In this document: positions 8,113-16,465 of the stretch, piece after piece
Position numbering within the stretch: the first letter of the stretch is position 1
How the letters are laid out: each line of letters opens with the position of its first letter
NCBI GenBank assembly: GCA_905214955.1
Contig: CAJMON010000003.1
Coordinates: forward strand, 14,961 to 78,960
Source: an uncultured bacterium
GTDB taxonomy: Bacteria; Bacillota; Clostridia; Lachnospirales; Lachnospiraceae
Direction: 5' to 3'
DNA: 64,000 nucleotides
The notes under the pieces: model-generated
Seen by the model: the letters and a program-made list of their open reading frames with translations, nothing else
The model's database searches: none
What the model was told of the DNA's origin: nothing
Made by a program: the position numbers and the translations under genes

Positions 8113-9542
8113 GCACAGATAAGTATGTAAGTCCCCTGTCAGAGCGTTACGCCAGCAAAGAGATGCAGTATATTTTTTCTCCGGATATGAAATTCCGTAC
8201 CTGGAGAAAGCTGTGGATTGCCCTGGCAGAGACCGAGAAGGAACTGGGTCTGAACATCACCGATGAGCAGATCGCAGAGCTGAAAGCCCATGCAGACGAT
8301 ATCAATTACGAAGTGGCAAAGGAACGGGAAAAGGTTGTCCGCCACGATGTAATGTCCCATGTATATGCCTATGGTGTACAGTGTCCAAAAGCAAAGGGCA
8401 TCATTCATCTGGGTGCGACTTCCTGCTACGTAGGTGATAATACCGATATTATCGTGATGAATGAAGCACTGAAATTAGTAAAGAAAAAACTGATCAATGT
8501 GCTTGCAGAGCTGGCAAAATTTGCAGATACCTACAAAAACCAGCCAACCCTTGCCTTCACCCATTTCCAGCCGGCGCAGCCCACCACAGTTGGAAAGCGT
8601 GCCACCCTGTGGATGCAGGAGCTGATGCTGGATCTGGAAGATCTGGATCATGTGATTTCTACCCTGAAGCTGTTAGGCTCCAAGGGAACCACCGGCACCC
8701 AGGCCAGTTTCCTGGAGCTGTTTGACGGAGACCAGGAGACCATTGACAAGATTGATCCTATGATTGCAGCAAAGATGGGCTTCAAAGAGTGCTATCCGGT
8801 ATCCGGACAGACCTATTCCAGAAAAGTGGATACCAGAGTCCTGAATGTTCTGGCAGGCATTGCAGCCAGCGCCCACAAGTTTTCCAATGACATCCGTCTG
8901 CTTCAGCACCTGAAAGAAGTAGAGGAGCCCTTTGAGAAGACCCAGATCGGTTCTTCCGCTATGGCTTACAAGAGAAACCCCATGCGCAGCGAGCGTATTG
9001 CTTCTCTGTCCCGGTATGTCATGGTAGATGCCTTAAATCCGGCTATCACTTCAGCTACTCAGTGGTTTGAGAGAACCCTGGACGATTCTGCAAACAAGCG
9101 TCTGTCTGTTCCGGAAGCTTTTCTGGCCATTGACGGCATCCTGGATCTGTACCTGAACGTGGTAGACGGCCTGGTGGTATATCCGAAAGTCATTGAGAAA
9201 CATATGATGGCAGAACTTCCCTTTATGGCGACAGAAAATATCATGATGGATGCAGTGAAAGCTGGCGGAGACCGTCAGGAGCTTCATGAGAGAATCCGTA
9301 CTCTTTCCATGGAAGCAGGACGGAATGTCAAAGTAGAAGGAAAAGACAACAATCTTCTGGAGCTGATTGCAGCAGATCCGGCCTTTAATATGAGCCTGGA
9401 AGACCTGAAGAAGTCCATGGATCCTTCCAAATATGTGGGACGTGCACCGCTCCAGGTGGAGAACTTCCTGAAGAATGTGGTAAATCCGGTTCTGGAAGCA
9501 AACAAAGAGATTCTTGGCATGAAAGCAGAGATCAACGTCTGA
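8109..9542 (+). CDS. purB: Adenylosuccinate lyase
   Basis: Cleaves SAICAR in the main purine pathway and adenylosuccinate in the AMP branch, releasing fumarate. The protein has 477 residues. The fumarase/aspartase-superfamily signature SSAMAYKRNP is present at about residues 281-290, and HLGATSCYVGDN and THFQPAQPTT are the other conserved catalytic segments. It overlaps purF by four bases, so both come from one transcript. Length and motif order are those of the longer clostridial-type PurB. Confidence 0.96.
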   Translation: MSTDKYVSPLSERYASKEMQYIFSPDMKFRTWRKLWIALAETEKELGLNITDEQIAELKAHADDINYEVAKEREKVVRHDVMSHVYAYGVQCPKAKGIIHLGATSCYVGDNTDIIVMNEALKLVKKKLINVLAELAKFADTYKNQPTLAFTHFQPAQPTTVGKRATLWMQELMLDLEDLDHVISTLKLLGSKGTTGTQASFLELFDGDQETIDKIDPMIAAKMGFKECYPVSGQTYSRKVDTRVLNVLAGIAASAHKFSNDIRLLQHLKEVEEPFEKTQIGSSAMAYKRNPMRSERIASLSRYVMVDALNPAITSATQWFERTLDDSANKRLSVPEAFLAIDGILDLYLNVVDGLVVYPKVIEKHMMAELPFMATENIMMDAVKAGGDRQELHERIRTLSMEAGRNVKVEGKDNNLLELIAADPAFNMSLEDLKKSMDPSKYVGRAPLQVENFLKNVVNPVLEANKEILGMKAEINV

Positions 9543-9646
9543 AAAGAAATACGGTAAGTCAAGCAGTACAGATGCGAAAGCGAGAATAAGAGGCTGTAAC
9601 GAGAAAAACCGTGGAGCGGCAGCCTTAAAAGCAAATGGAGGAAACA

Positions 9647-12600
9647 ATGAGCAGCGTAAGAAGAGTGTATGTTGAAAAAAAACCGGAGTTTGCCGTTCAG
9701 GCAAAGGAACTCCGTCATGAGATTCACAGCTATCTTGGTATTCCGGCAGTAACAGGTGTAAGAGTGTTGATCCGCTATGATGTGGAAAACATTTCTGATG
9801 AGGTTTTTGAAAAGGCATGTAAGACGGTCTTTTCAGAGCCGCCGGTAGATACCCTCTATCATGAAACCTTCCCCATGGCAGAAGGTGCCAGCGTATTTTC
9901 TGTAGAATATCTTCCAGGCCAGTTTGACCAGAGAGCAGATTCTGCAGTGCAGTGTGTGAAGTTCCTGAATGAGGAGGAAGAGCCGGTCATCCGCTCTGCT
10001 ACCACCTATGTGATTGAAGGAAACATCACAGAGGAAGAGCTTGCTGCTGTAAAGGCACACTGCATCAACCCGGTGGATTCCAGAGAAACCGGTATGGAAA
10101 AGCCGGAGACGCTGATCACAAAGTTTGAAGAGCCGGAAGATGTAAAATATTTCGAAGGCTTTGCAGCTATGCCGGAAGACGAACTGAAAAAGCTGTATGA
10201 TTCCCTGAATCTGGCAATGACCTTTAAAGATTTCCAGCATATCCAGCATTATTTCAAGGACAGCGAGAAGAGAGATCCGTCTGTGACAGAAATCCGCGTG
10301 CTGGATACATACTGGTCTGACCACTGCCGCCACACCACCTTCTCCACTGAGCTGACCAATGTTGCCTTTGGTGAGGGATATTTCAGAAAGCCCATGGAAG
10401 ACAGCTACAAGGAGTATCTGGCTGACCACAAGGAAATTTACAAGGGCAGAGATGACAAGTTTGTCTGCCTGATGGATCTGGCACTCATGGCCATGAAGAA
10501 GCTGAAAAAAGAAGGAAAACTTCAGGATCAGGAAGAGTCCGATGAGATCAACGCCTGCAGCATTGTCGTGCCGGTGGAGATTGACGGAAAGACCGAGGAG
10601 TGGCTGGTAAACTTTAAAAATGAGACTCACAACCATCCTACCGAGATCGAGCCTTTCGGAGGTGCTGCTACCTGTCTTGGAGGAGCCATCCGTGACCCGC
10701 TTTCCGGACGTACCTATGTTTATCAGGCAATGCGTGTAACTGGTGCTGCAGATCCTACCGTTTCTGTAAAAGAGACCTTAAAAGGAAAGCTTCCCCAGAA
10801 GAAACTGGTGCGTGGTGCTGCCCACGGTTACAGCTCTTACGGAAACCAGATCGGTCTGGCTACCGGCTATGTAAAAGAAATTTATCATCCGGATTACGTT
10901 GCAAAACGTATGGAGATCGGTGCTGTGATGGGAGCCGCTCCCAGAAAAGCAGTAAAACGTGAAAATTCTGATCCGGGAGATATCATCATTCTTCTTGGCG
11001 GACGTACCGGACGTGATGGTATTGGTGGTGCGACCGGTTCATCCAAGGTACACACCGAAGCTTCCATTGAAGTCTGCGGCGCAGAAGTTCAGAAGGGAAA
11101 TGCACCTACAGAGCGGAAGATTCAGCGTATGTTCCGCCGTCCGGAAGTCAGCAAGCTGATCAAAAAATGCAACGACTTTGGTGCAGGCGGCGTTTCCGTT
11201 GCCATTGGAGAACTGGCACCGGGACTTCGTATCAACCTGGACAAGGTTCCGAAAAAATATGCCGGTCTGGATGGTACCGAAATTGCCATCTCCGAATCTC
11301 AGGAGCGTATGGCAGTGGTGGTAGATCCGGCAGATGTAAAAGAGTTCTTACGGTATGCAAATGAAGAAAACCTGGAATCAGTGGAAGTGGCAGTCGTTAC
11401 CGAAGAGCCAAGACTGGTGCTGACCTGGAGAGACAAGGAAATCGTCAACATTTCCCGTGCTTTCCTGGATACCAACGGCGCTCATCAGGAGACTGCCGTT
11501 GCAGTGGACATTCCGTCTGAGAAGGACAACTATTTTATCAAAAAAGATGTTGCAGATGTGAAAGAGAAATGGCTGGATACCTTGAAAGACTTAAACTGCT
11601 GCTCCCAGAAAGGCCTGGTAGAAATGTTCGACAGCTCCATCGGAGCGGGCAGCGTGCTTATGCCTTACGGTGGAAAATACCAGCTGACTGAGACCCAGGC
11701 CATGGTAGCAAAACTGCCGGTTCTGGAAGGAAAGACCGACACTGTCACCATGATGGCCTATGGCTTTGATCCCTATCTGTCCAGCTGGAGCCCGTACCAT
11801 GGTGCGGTATATGCAGTGGTAGAGTCCATTGCCAGAATCGTGGCAAGCGGCGGAGATTACAGCAAGATCCGTTTCACTTTCCAGGAGTATTTCCGTAGAA
11901 TGACCGAAGATCCCCACAGATGGAGCCAGCCTTTCGCTGCTCTGCTGGGAGCCTTTGAGGCACAGATGCGGTTTGGACTGCCTTCCATCGGTGGAAAAGA
12001 CAGTATGTCCGGTACTTTCAATGAGATTGATGTACCGCCTACTCTGGTTTCTTTCGCAGTAGATGTGGCAAGCTCCAAGACCATGATCACTCCGGAACTG
12101 AAAAAAGCCGGAAACAAACTGGTTCTGTTAAAGATTGAAAAAGATGCTTATGACCTGCCAAATTACGATCAGGTGATGGATCAATACAGCAAGTTCTTCG
12201 AGAATGTAAAAGCTGGAAAGATTGTATCTGCCTATGCATTGGATGGCATGGGACTGGCAGCTGCTGTGAGCAAGATGGCCTTTGGAAACCACATGGGCGT
12301 GAAGATCGAGCACAATGTGGATGCCAGAGATCTGTTTGCACCGGGATTTGGCGATATCGTGGCAGAAGTTCCGGCAGACCAGGTTGGAAATCTGTCCATT
12401 ACCTACACAGTTGTAGGTGAAGTGCTGGCAGACCAGGTACTGGAGTATGCCGATACTAAGATTACCATAGAGGAAGCCATCAAGGCATGGGAAGGTACTC
12501 TGGAAAAGGTATTCAAGACCTGCTCCGGCGCAGAACCCCAGTCCGAGGAAGAGCTTTCCATCAAACCAGAGGATCCTTCTGCTTCCATCGTAAATGGCTG

Positions 12601-13444
12601 CTATCAGGCAGGAAGCATTTATGTATGCAAACATAAGGTGGCAAAACCGAGAGTCTTCATTCCGGTGTTCCCGGGTACCAACTGCGAATACGACAGTACC
12701 AAGGCATTTGAACGTGCAGGAGCTGAAGTGGATGTAAAAGTCTTCAAGAACCTGACAGCAGAAGACATCCGGGATTCTGTGGAGATCTTTGAAAAAGCCA
12801 TTGACCAGGCACAGATCATTATGTTCCCAGGCGGTTTCTCCGCAGGTGACGAGCCGGATGGCTCTGCAAAATTCTTTGCAACTGCCTTCCAGAATGCAAA
12901 GATCAAAGATGCTGTGACCAGACTGCTTGAAGAGCGGGACGGCCTGGCTCTTGGTATCTGCAACGGTTTCCAGGCATTGATCAAACTGGGACTGGTTCCC
13001 TATGGAAAGATTGTTGGACAGACTGAGGATTCACCGACTCTGACCTACAACACCATTGGACGCCATATTTCCAGAATGGTATACACCAAAGTGGTTTCCA
13101 ACAAGTCCCCGTGGCTCTCAGGAGCAGAACTTGGCGGTACCTACTGTACACCGGCTTCTCATGGAGAGGGACGTTTTGTTGCCAGCCCGGAATGGATCCG
13201 GAAGCTTCTGGCAAACGGCCAGGTAGCTACCCGCTACGTAGATCCGGACGGTCAGGTGCGCATCAACGACGAAGAGTGTAACGTCAACGGTTCTTATTAT
13301 GCCATTGAAGGCATCACCAGCCCGGACGGACGCATCCTGGGCAAGATGGCTCACGTAGAGCGCCGTGGCGAGTCCGTAGCCATCAACATTTACGGAGAGC
13401 AGGATCTGAAGATCTTCGAATCCGGAGTAAAATACTTCAAATAA
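9647..13444 (+). CDS. purL: Phosphoribosylformylglycinamidine synthase, single-chain form
   Basis: Converts FGAR to FGAM using ATP and glutamine. It is the long fused type (1265 residues): N-terminal PurS-like part, two AIR-synthase-like ATPase halves, and a C-terminal class-I glutaminase. The glutaminase nucleophile is about Cys1105 in GICNGFQALIKLG, with a His-Gly-Glu (ASHGEGRF) near the end. ATG 9647 is chosen because GGAGG immediately upstream would be inside the protein if translation began at 9635. The 104-base gap after purB contains a weak hairpin (AGGCTG/CAGCCT). It probably shares the purF transcript. The large fused form is common in Lachnospiraceae instead of the PurS/PurQ/PurL set. 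Confidence 0.96.
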   Translation: MSSVRRVYVEKKPEFAVQAKELRHEIHSYLGIPAVTGVRVLIRYDVENISDEVFEKACKTVFSEPPVDTLYHETFPMAEGASVFSVEYLPGQFDQRADSAVQCVKFLNEEEEPVIRSATTYVIEGNITEEELAAVKAHCINPVDSRETGMEKPETLITKFEEPEDVKYFEGFAAMPEDELKKLYDSLNLAMTFKDFQHIQHYFKDSEKRDPSVTEIRVLDTYWSDHCRHTTFSTELTNVAFGEGYFRKPMEDSYKEYLADHKEIYKGRDDKFVCLMDLALMAMKKLKKEGKLQDQEESDEINACSIVVPVEIDGKTEEWLVNFKNETHNHPTEIEPFGGAATCLGGAIRDPLSGRTYVYQAMRVTGAADPTVSVKETLKGKLPQKKLVRGAAHGYSSYGNQIGLATGYVKEIYHPDYVAKRMEIGAVMGAAPRKAVKRENSDPGDIIILLGGRTGRDGIGGATGSSKVHTEASIEVCGAEVQKGNAPTERKIQRMFRRPEVSKLIKKCNDFGAGGVSVAIGELAPGLRINLDKVPKKYAGLDGTEIAISESQERMAVVVDPADVKEFLRYANEENLESVEVAVVTEEPRLVLTWRDKEIVNISRAFLDTNGAHQETAVAVDIPSEKDNYFIKKDVADVKEKWLDTLKDLNCCSQKGLVEMFDSSIGAGSVLMPYGGKYQLTETQAMVAKLPVLEGKTDTVTMMAYGFDPYLSSWSPYHGAVYAVVESIARIVASGGDYSKIRFTFQEYFRRMTEDPHRWSQPFAALLGAFEAQMRFGLPSIGGKDSMSGTFNEIDVPPTLVSFAVDVASSKTMITPELKKAGNKLVLLKIEKDAYDLPNYDQVMDQYSKFFENVKAGKIVSAYALDGMGLAAAVSKMAFGNHMGVKIEHNVDARDLFAPGFGDIVAEVPADQVGNLSITYTVVGEVLADQVLEYADTKITIEEAIKAWEGTLEKVFKTCSGAEPQSEEELSIKPEDPSASIVNGCYQAGSIYVCKHKVAKPRVFIPVFPGTNCEYDSTKAFERAGAEVDVKVFKNLTAEDIRDSVEIFEKAIDQAQIIMFPGGFSAGDEPDGSAKFFATAFQNAKIKDAVTRLLEERDGLALGICNGFQALIKLGLVPYGKIVGQTEDSPTLTYNTIGRHISRMVYTKVVSNKSPWLSGAELGGTYCTPASHGEGRFVASPEWIRKLLANGQVATRYVDPDGQVRINDEECNVNGSYYAIEGITSPDGRILGKMAHVERRGESVAINIYGEQDLKIFESGVKYFK

Positions 13445-13510
13445 AAGCTCACGGGCGAGAGCGCGCAGCACGGAGCAATTCGTGCGGTATTATTTAAAGT
13501 GAAAGAACAA

Positions 13511-13601
13511 GGGGTACAAGCCACCGAGCGCGATGTGCTGGCACAGAAGTGCTTGGGTGGCTTAGTGCCTGGTGGAGGTTTCCCGATTGGGAAACCTCCA
13601 C
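13511..13601 (+). repeat. Divergent copy (D) of the dispersed structured repeat, with a perfect 13-bp hairpin
   Basis: AAGCCACC pairs with GGTGGCTT and encloses the TGTG-CTGG-CACA mini-hairpin also found at 16.3, 32.5 and 54.7 kb. A perfect 13-bp stem with loop GATT follows at 13572-13601 and has no U-run. The region lies between purL and the VOC gene. Relation to the other copies is by shared motif order and the core GATGTGC..GCACAG.AGTG. Confidence 0.5.
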
Positions 13602-13640
13602 TGCTATCCGGCGGTAGACGAAAGAAGAGAGGGATTGGAT

Positions 13641-14525
13641 ATGGGGCTTAGGGAAGAGATCATGGGAATTTCCCACCTGGGGTTAAAAACAGAGAATCTG
13701 CAGGCATCGGAAAAATGGTATGAAGAAAAACTAAATTTTCAGAAAGTGCTGGAAGCTGTCCGTGTTATGCCCCAGATGGAGAAGATTTCATGGATGGCGT
13801 ACAAAAATGTGCTTCTGGAGCTGGTAGAACCGGCAGGAAGAGAAAAAGAAGAACTGAAAAATCAGGCAGCGGGGAAATGGGATCATTATGCCCTGGAAGT
13901 CCCCATGCTGGAAGAAAGTGTCCGAAAGGCAGTGGGAAAAGGCATGACTTTCCACAGTTCCACAGCAGATGGAATCACCGTATATGAACACTTGGGCGCA
14001 TCAGGCGTGTGGGGAGCCAATTTTAACGGTCCTGGAAGAGAAGTGGTGGAATTCTGTACAGAACATGGAAAATATCAGGAAACAGCCTCAGGGGAGCAGG
14101 CAGGGATGGGACTTGCAGGCTGGTCTCATCTGGCACTGAAAGTAGAAGATTTAAAACGAAGTATGGTATTTTATGAGAAGCTTGGCTTTACAGAGTGCGG
14201 CGGAGGTTATCTGGAGACACCAGAGGGACGCATTCAGATCCGCTATATGGAAAATCATGGATTCCAGCTGGAAATTCTCCAGATGATCGGATCTGGCCTT
14301 ACAGAACTGAAAATGCGGCACGGCGGACCAATTGCCTATGCAGGACTGCTCTGTGAGGACATTGAAAAAACTTTTTTGGATGTAAAAGCAGAAAAACTGC
14401 CTTTGAGTGACTTTGTGATCCGGGAAAAAGAACTGCCAGGAGCCAGAAAAGCCCGGCTTTTTGGGGTTATTGGACCTGATGGAGAAAAAATTGAAATTAA
14501 TCAAAAAATTTCTTCAAAAAAATAA
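13641..14525 (+). CDS. VOC (glyoxalase-fold) family protein with two tandem domains
   Basis: A 294-residue protein made of two glyoxalase/bleomycin-resistance-type domains. Domain 1 begins MGISHLGLKTENLQASEKWY at about residue 8 and domain 2 begins GWSHLALKVEDLKRSMVFY at about residue 160. Each has the start His and a late Glu (EVVEF, EKIEI) expected of metal-binding VOC enzymes. The substrate cannot be told; glyoxalase, dioxygenase and epimerase relatives are all possible. ATG 13641 is supported by GAGAGGG; ATG 13662 is a possible alternative. The gene is about 200 bases after purL and may be read through from it. Confidence 0.8.
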   Translation: MGLREEIMGISHLGLKTENLQASEKWYEEKLNFQKVLEAVRVMPQMEKISWMAYKNVLLELVEPAGREKEELKNQAAGKWDHYALEVPMLEESVRKAVGKGMTFHSSTADGITVYEHLGASGVWGANFNGPGREVVEFCTEHGKYQETASGEQAGMGLAGWSHLALKVEDLKRSMVFYEKLGFTECGGGYLETPEGRIQIRYMENHGFQLEILQMIGSGLTELKMRHGGPIAYAGLLCEDIEKTFLDVKAEKLPLSDFVIREKELPGARKARLFGVIGPDGEKIEINQKISSKK

Positions 14526-14534
14526 AAAAAGGTG

Positions 14535-14563
14535 TTGACAATCCCAGAATCTCGTTATATAAT
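14535..14563 (+). promoter_or_regulatory. Consensus promoter of the tRNA-Val/tRNA-Met operon
   Basis: TTGACA (14535-14540), 17 bases, TATAAT (14558-14563), a full consensus as expected for stable RNA genes. Confidence 0.9.
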
Positions 14564-14621
14564 GATGAAGCAGTGAGGGACACGGAACAAAACAACAGAG
14601 AAACGAATCACTGGATAGCAT

Positions 14622-14694
14622 GGGATCTTAGCTCAGCTGGGAGAGCATCTGCCTTACAAGCAGAGGGTCATAGGTTCGAGCCCTATAGGCCCCA
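14622..14694 (+). tRNA. tRNA-Val (TAC)
   Basis: A 73-base cloverleaf with anticodon loop CTTACAA (anticodon TAC), D-arm AGCTCAGCTGGGAGAGC and T-loop GGTTCGAGCC. The acceptor stem GGGATCT/AGGCCCC has an A4-C69 mismatch. No CCA directly follows the discriminator A. Confidence 0.95.
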
Positions 14695-14708
14695 TACCAA
14701 TTAAATAT

Positions 14709-14782
14709 GGCGGAATAGCTCAGTTGGCTAGAGCATACGGTTCATACCCGTAGTGTCGAGAGTTCGAATCTCCCTTCCGCTA
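14709..14782 (+). tRNA. tRNA-Met (CAT), probably elongator
   Basis: A 74-base cloverleaf with anticodon loop TTCATAC and acceptor GGCGGAA/TTCCGCT. The anticodon stem TACGG/CCGTA lacks the three G-C pairs of the initiator. An A50-C64 mismatch sits in the T-stem. A lysidine-modified Ile tRNA is the only other reading of CAT. Confidence 0.92.
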
Positions 14783-14789
14783 CTAAGTG

Positions 14790-14821
14790 AGAGCATCCTG
14801 TGTGGATGCTCTTATTTTGTT
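14790..14821 (+). terminator. Intrinsic terminator of the tRNA operon
   Basis: AGAGCATCC (14790-14798), loop TGTGT, GGATGCTCT (14804-14812), then TATTTTGTT. Confidence 0.85.
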
Positions 14822-14833
14822 AAAAAAATGCAG

Positions 14834-14862
14834 TTGTGAAAAACAGAAATAATAGCTATAAT
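14834..14862 (+). promoter_or_regulatory. Promoter of the UPF0175/PIN toxin-antitoxin operon
   Basis: TTGTGA (14834-14839), 17 bases, TATAAT (14857-14862). Transcription would start near 14869, at the AAAGGAG that heads the leader. Confidence 0.75.
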
Positions 14863-14913
14863 ACAAGAAAGGAGTTTTTTGAATGTGTGAAAATAGAGAA
14901 GGGATGTGTTTTT

Positions 14914-15204
14914 ATGGCAACAACAGAATCTGTGACCATTGAAGTTCCGGTAGGAATGTCGAAATATTTGGTAACTGTGAACCCGGAAACAGAACTTACC
15001 AGGAATGCGCTGCTGCTGTATCCATATATATTAAACCAGACGATATCTCATGGCCGCGCGGCAGAAATTCTCGGGATTAGAAAATCTGAGCTGATTGATT
15101 TGTATGATGAGCTGGGGTATTCTTATTTTGACATGACATTAGACGAACTTGATGATGAGTTAGATACTTTCAGGCGGCTTAAAAAGAAGGAGAGCGCAGT
15201 ATGA
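14914..15204 (+). CDS. UPF0175 family protein, probable antitoxin
   Basis: A 96-residue protein of the UPF0175 type with a helix-turn-helix-like C-terminal half (LLYPYILNQTISHGRAAEILGIRKSELIDLYDEL split by a turn). This family is often paired with DUF3368 PIN proteins and is taken as their antitoxin and autoregulator. ATG 14914 has GAAGGGA nine bases upstream; GTG 14887 is an alternative. The longer open frame from 14836 starts before the -10 box and is excluded. It overlaps the next gene by four bases. The pair sits directly after two tRNA genes, a usual place for acquired modules. Confidence 0.85.
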   Translation: MATTESVTIEVPVGMSKYLVTVNPETELTRNALLLYPYILNQTISHGRAAEILGIRKSELIDLYDELGYSYFDMTLDELDDELDTFRRLKKKESAV

Positions 15205-15692
15205 TTGTTGTATCTGATACAACGCCACTGATATCACTTCTTAAAATCAATCGTTTGGATTTACTGGAAAGACTATTTGGTAAAGTTTTCATTCCAGACG
15301 CAGTATTTCATGAATTGACAGTGGATGAAAGATTTCAATTGGAAGCCGATCAAATCAAAAAGAAAAAGTTTATTGAAGTGAAATCTATCAATCATCCAGA
15401 ATCTGCCAGCATATTGAAAAGAGCAACAGGCCTTGATCAGGGAGAGAGCGAAGCAATTGTCTTGACAGATGAATTAAAAGCGGATTTGATATTGATGGAT
15501 GAGGCAAAGGGGAGAAAAGTATCGGCTCAAATGGGTTTTCAGATCATGGGGACCATAGGGATTCTCATGGCAGCATATGAGGAACAGGAATTGACTGCAG
15601 AGGAAGCTAGAGAATGCATTGATGGATTGCAGCGTGCTGAGCGCCACATAGGACAGCGGCACTATCAAATGCTGTTAAACAGGTTAAAATAA
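15201..15692 (+). CDS. DUF3368 PIN-domain protein, probable toxin nuclease
   Basis: A 163-residue PIN-fold protein. Acidic residues expected in the nuclease site are visible: Asp6 in VVSDTTPLISL, Glu in GLDQGESEAIVL, and Asp in LILMDEAKGR. Such proteins are predicted RNases of VapC type, inhibited by the upstream UPF0175 partner. The four-base ATGA overlap with the antitoxin gene supports a two-gene operon. The target RNA is unknown. Confidence 0.85.
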   Translation: MIVVSDTTPLISLLKINRLDLLERLFGKVFIPDAVFHELTVDERFQLEADQIKKKKFIEVKSINHPESASILKRATGLDQGESEAIVLTDELKADLILMDEAKGRKVSAQMGFQIMGTIGILMAAYEEQELTAEEARECIDGLQRAERHIGQRHYQMLLNRLK

Positions 15693-15722
15693 CCACCTTC
15701 AGAAATTTCGAAGGTGGTTATT
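15688..15722. terminator. Bidirectional terminator between convergent genes
   Basis: AATAACCACCTTC (15688-15700) pairs with GAAGGTGGTTATT (15710-15722). It serves the PIN gene on the plus strand and the small gene ending at 15737 on the minus strand, where TTATTTT follows the stem. Confidence 0.75.
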
Positions 15723-15736
15723 TCAAAAAATCAACG

Positions 15737-16018
15737 TTATGCAAGCCCTGCAAAAAACAATTCATAAAAATCATCTTCCCCATCCAGCATGGGAGAGTTT
15801 TCTCCTCCGCCGTTGGTGCTGCGCTTCATGGCGGCGTAGAATTCTTCTCCCGCTGCGATGAGGTCCATTTCGTAAATAGGGTATCCGCAGGAGCGGCATT
15901 TTTCACAGAAGGAGGCCACAGGCGTGGGGCTTTTGCGGGTGTCTAAGAGTTCCTGGCGCAGGAGGGGATCCTCCAGCGCCTTTTTCTTTAATTCGTCCAG
16001 CATTTCAGCAATTTCCAT
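15737..16018 (-). CDS. Small protein with a Nif11-like N-terminal region
   Basis: A 93-residue protein. The first 55 residues (MLDELKKKALEDPLLRQELL, then CGYPIYEMDL) resemble the Nif11-type leader fold: short helices, a D-x-x-L-R segment, and a G-Y/F-x-I-x-x-x-D-L end. The C-terminal part has the run STNGGGENSPMLDGEDD and a hydrophobic FFAGLA end. Two Cys (FCEKCRSC region) are present. ATG 16018 is chosen because GGAAGGAG lies about ten bases before it. No RiPP maturation enzyme or transporter is nearby, so a natural-product role is not supported by context. It has its own promoter at 16070-16098. Function unknown. Confidence 0.65.
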   Translation of the reverse strand: MEIAEMLDELKKKALEDPLLRQELLDTRKSPTPVASFCEKCRSCGYPIYEMDLIAAGEEFYAAMKRSTNGGGENSPMLDGEDDFYELFFAGLA

Positions 16019-16069
16019 AAATATGCACGCTCCTTCCATGAAATCGGTTTTGTTTGCATGTTTTTTCTC

Positions 16070-16098
16070 ATTGTAGTGTAAGAAAGCGAAAAATGCAA
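16070..16098 (-). promoter_or_regulatory. Promoter of the small Nif11-like gene
   Basis: On the minus strand TTGCAT, 17 bases, TACAAT. It lies between repeat copy A and the gene, so copy A is upstream of this transcript and not in its leader. Confidence 0.6.
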
Positions 16099-16130
16099 TG
16101 GGAAATATTATGATGTACAGTTAAAAAAAT

Positions 16131-16345
16131 GCCCTGCGGATTGTTCCGTACTCCGTATTCTCACCTCTCCGTTGCCGCTTTGGTCGGTGCTAAAGGTGTG
16201 CCACTGGCACACAGCACCCTGTCAAATATGCGCATAGCGTGAAGCTGGCGCTTCATTTTTATGCTTATATCGGGGCGGGTCATAAAGCCGTAAAACCACT
16301 CCTGTGCGAGCACATCGTGGTTTCAGGCTTTTGACCCTGGCATCT
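16131..16345 (-). repeat. Dispersed structured repeat, copy A (full, about 215 bases)
   Basis: Read on the minus strand: end ATGCC, a long hairpin closed by GGGTCA-AAAGCC and GGCTTTATGACCC holding AAACCAC/GTGGTTT and the mini-hairpin TGTG-CTCG-CACA, then CCCGCCCCGATAT. A copy-specific insert with TGAAGC/GCTTCA and a variable hairpin (GTGTGCC-AGT-GGCACAC) follow. The tail is CGACCAAAG.GGCAACGGAG..GTACGGAACAATCC and the end GGGCAT pairs with the start. Copy B at 32374-32535 matches base for base over most of head and tail. It fills most of the 447-base gap between the Nif11-like gene and eutS. Confidence 0.8.
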
Positions 16346-16358
16346 GAAAATAAAAATC

Positions 16359-16387
16359 TTGTATTATGTTGGATTATGTTGTATCAT
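16359..16387 (+). promoter_or_regulatory. Candidate promoter of eutS-eutP
   Basis: TTGTAT (16359-16364), 17 bases, TATCAT (16382-16387), with the partial direct repeat TTATGTTGGATTATGTTG between them. No vitamin B12 or ANTAR-type hairpin pair was recognised in the 78-base leader. Confidence 0.5.
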
Positions 16388-16465
16388 AGATATATGACGC
16401 AGACAGCAGCACAAAAGGCAGTCTGCAGGAAACGTATGCAGAAATGAAGATTCAGGAGGGGAAAG

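Noticed and set aside
9059..9818. 255-codon minus-strand frame opposite purB/purL
   Set aside because: It is antisense to two conserved enzymes, rich in Phe/His/Cys as expected of a shadow, with no ribosome site.
14836..14913. Extended N-terminus of the UPF0175 antitoxin
   Set aside because: It would begin upstream of the -10 box at 14857-14862, so those codons are not in the transcript.
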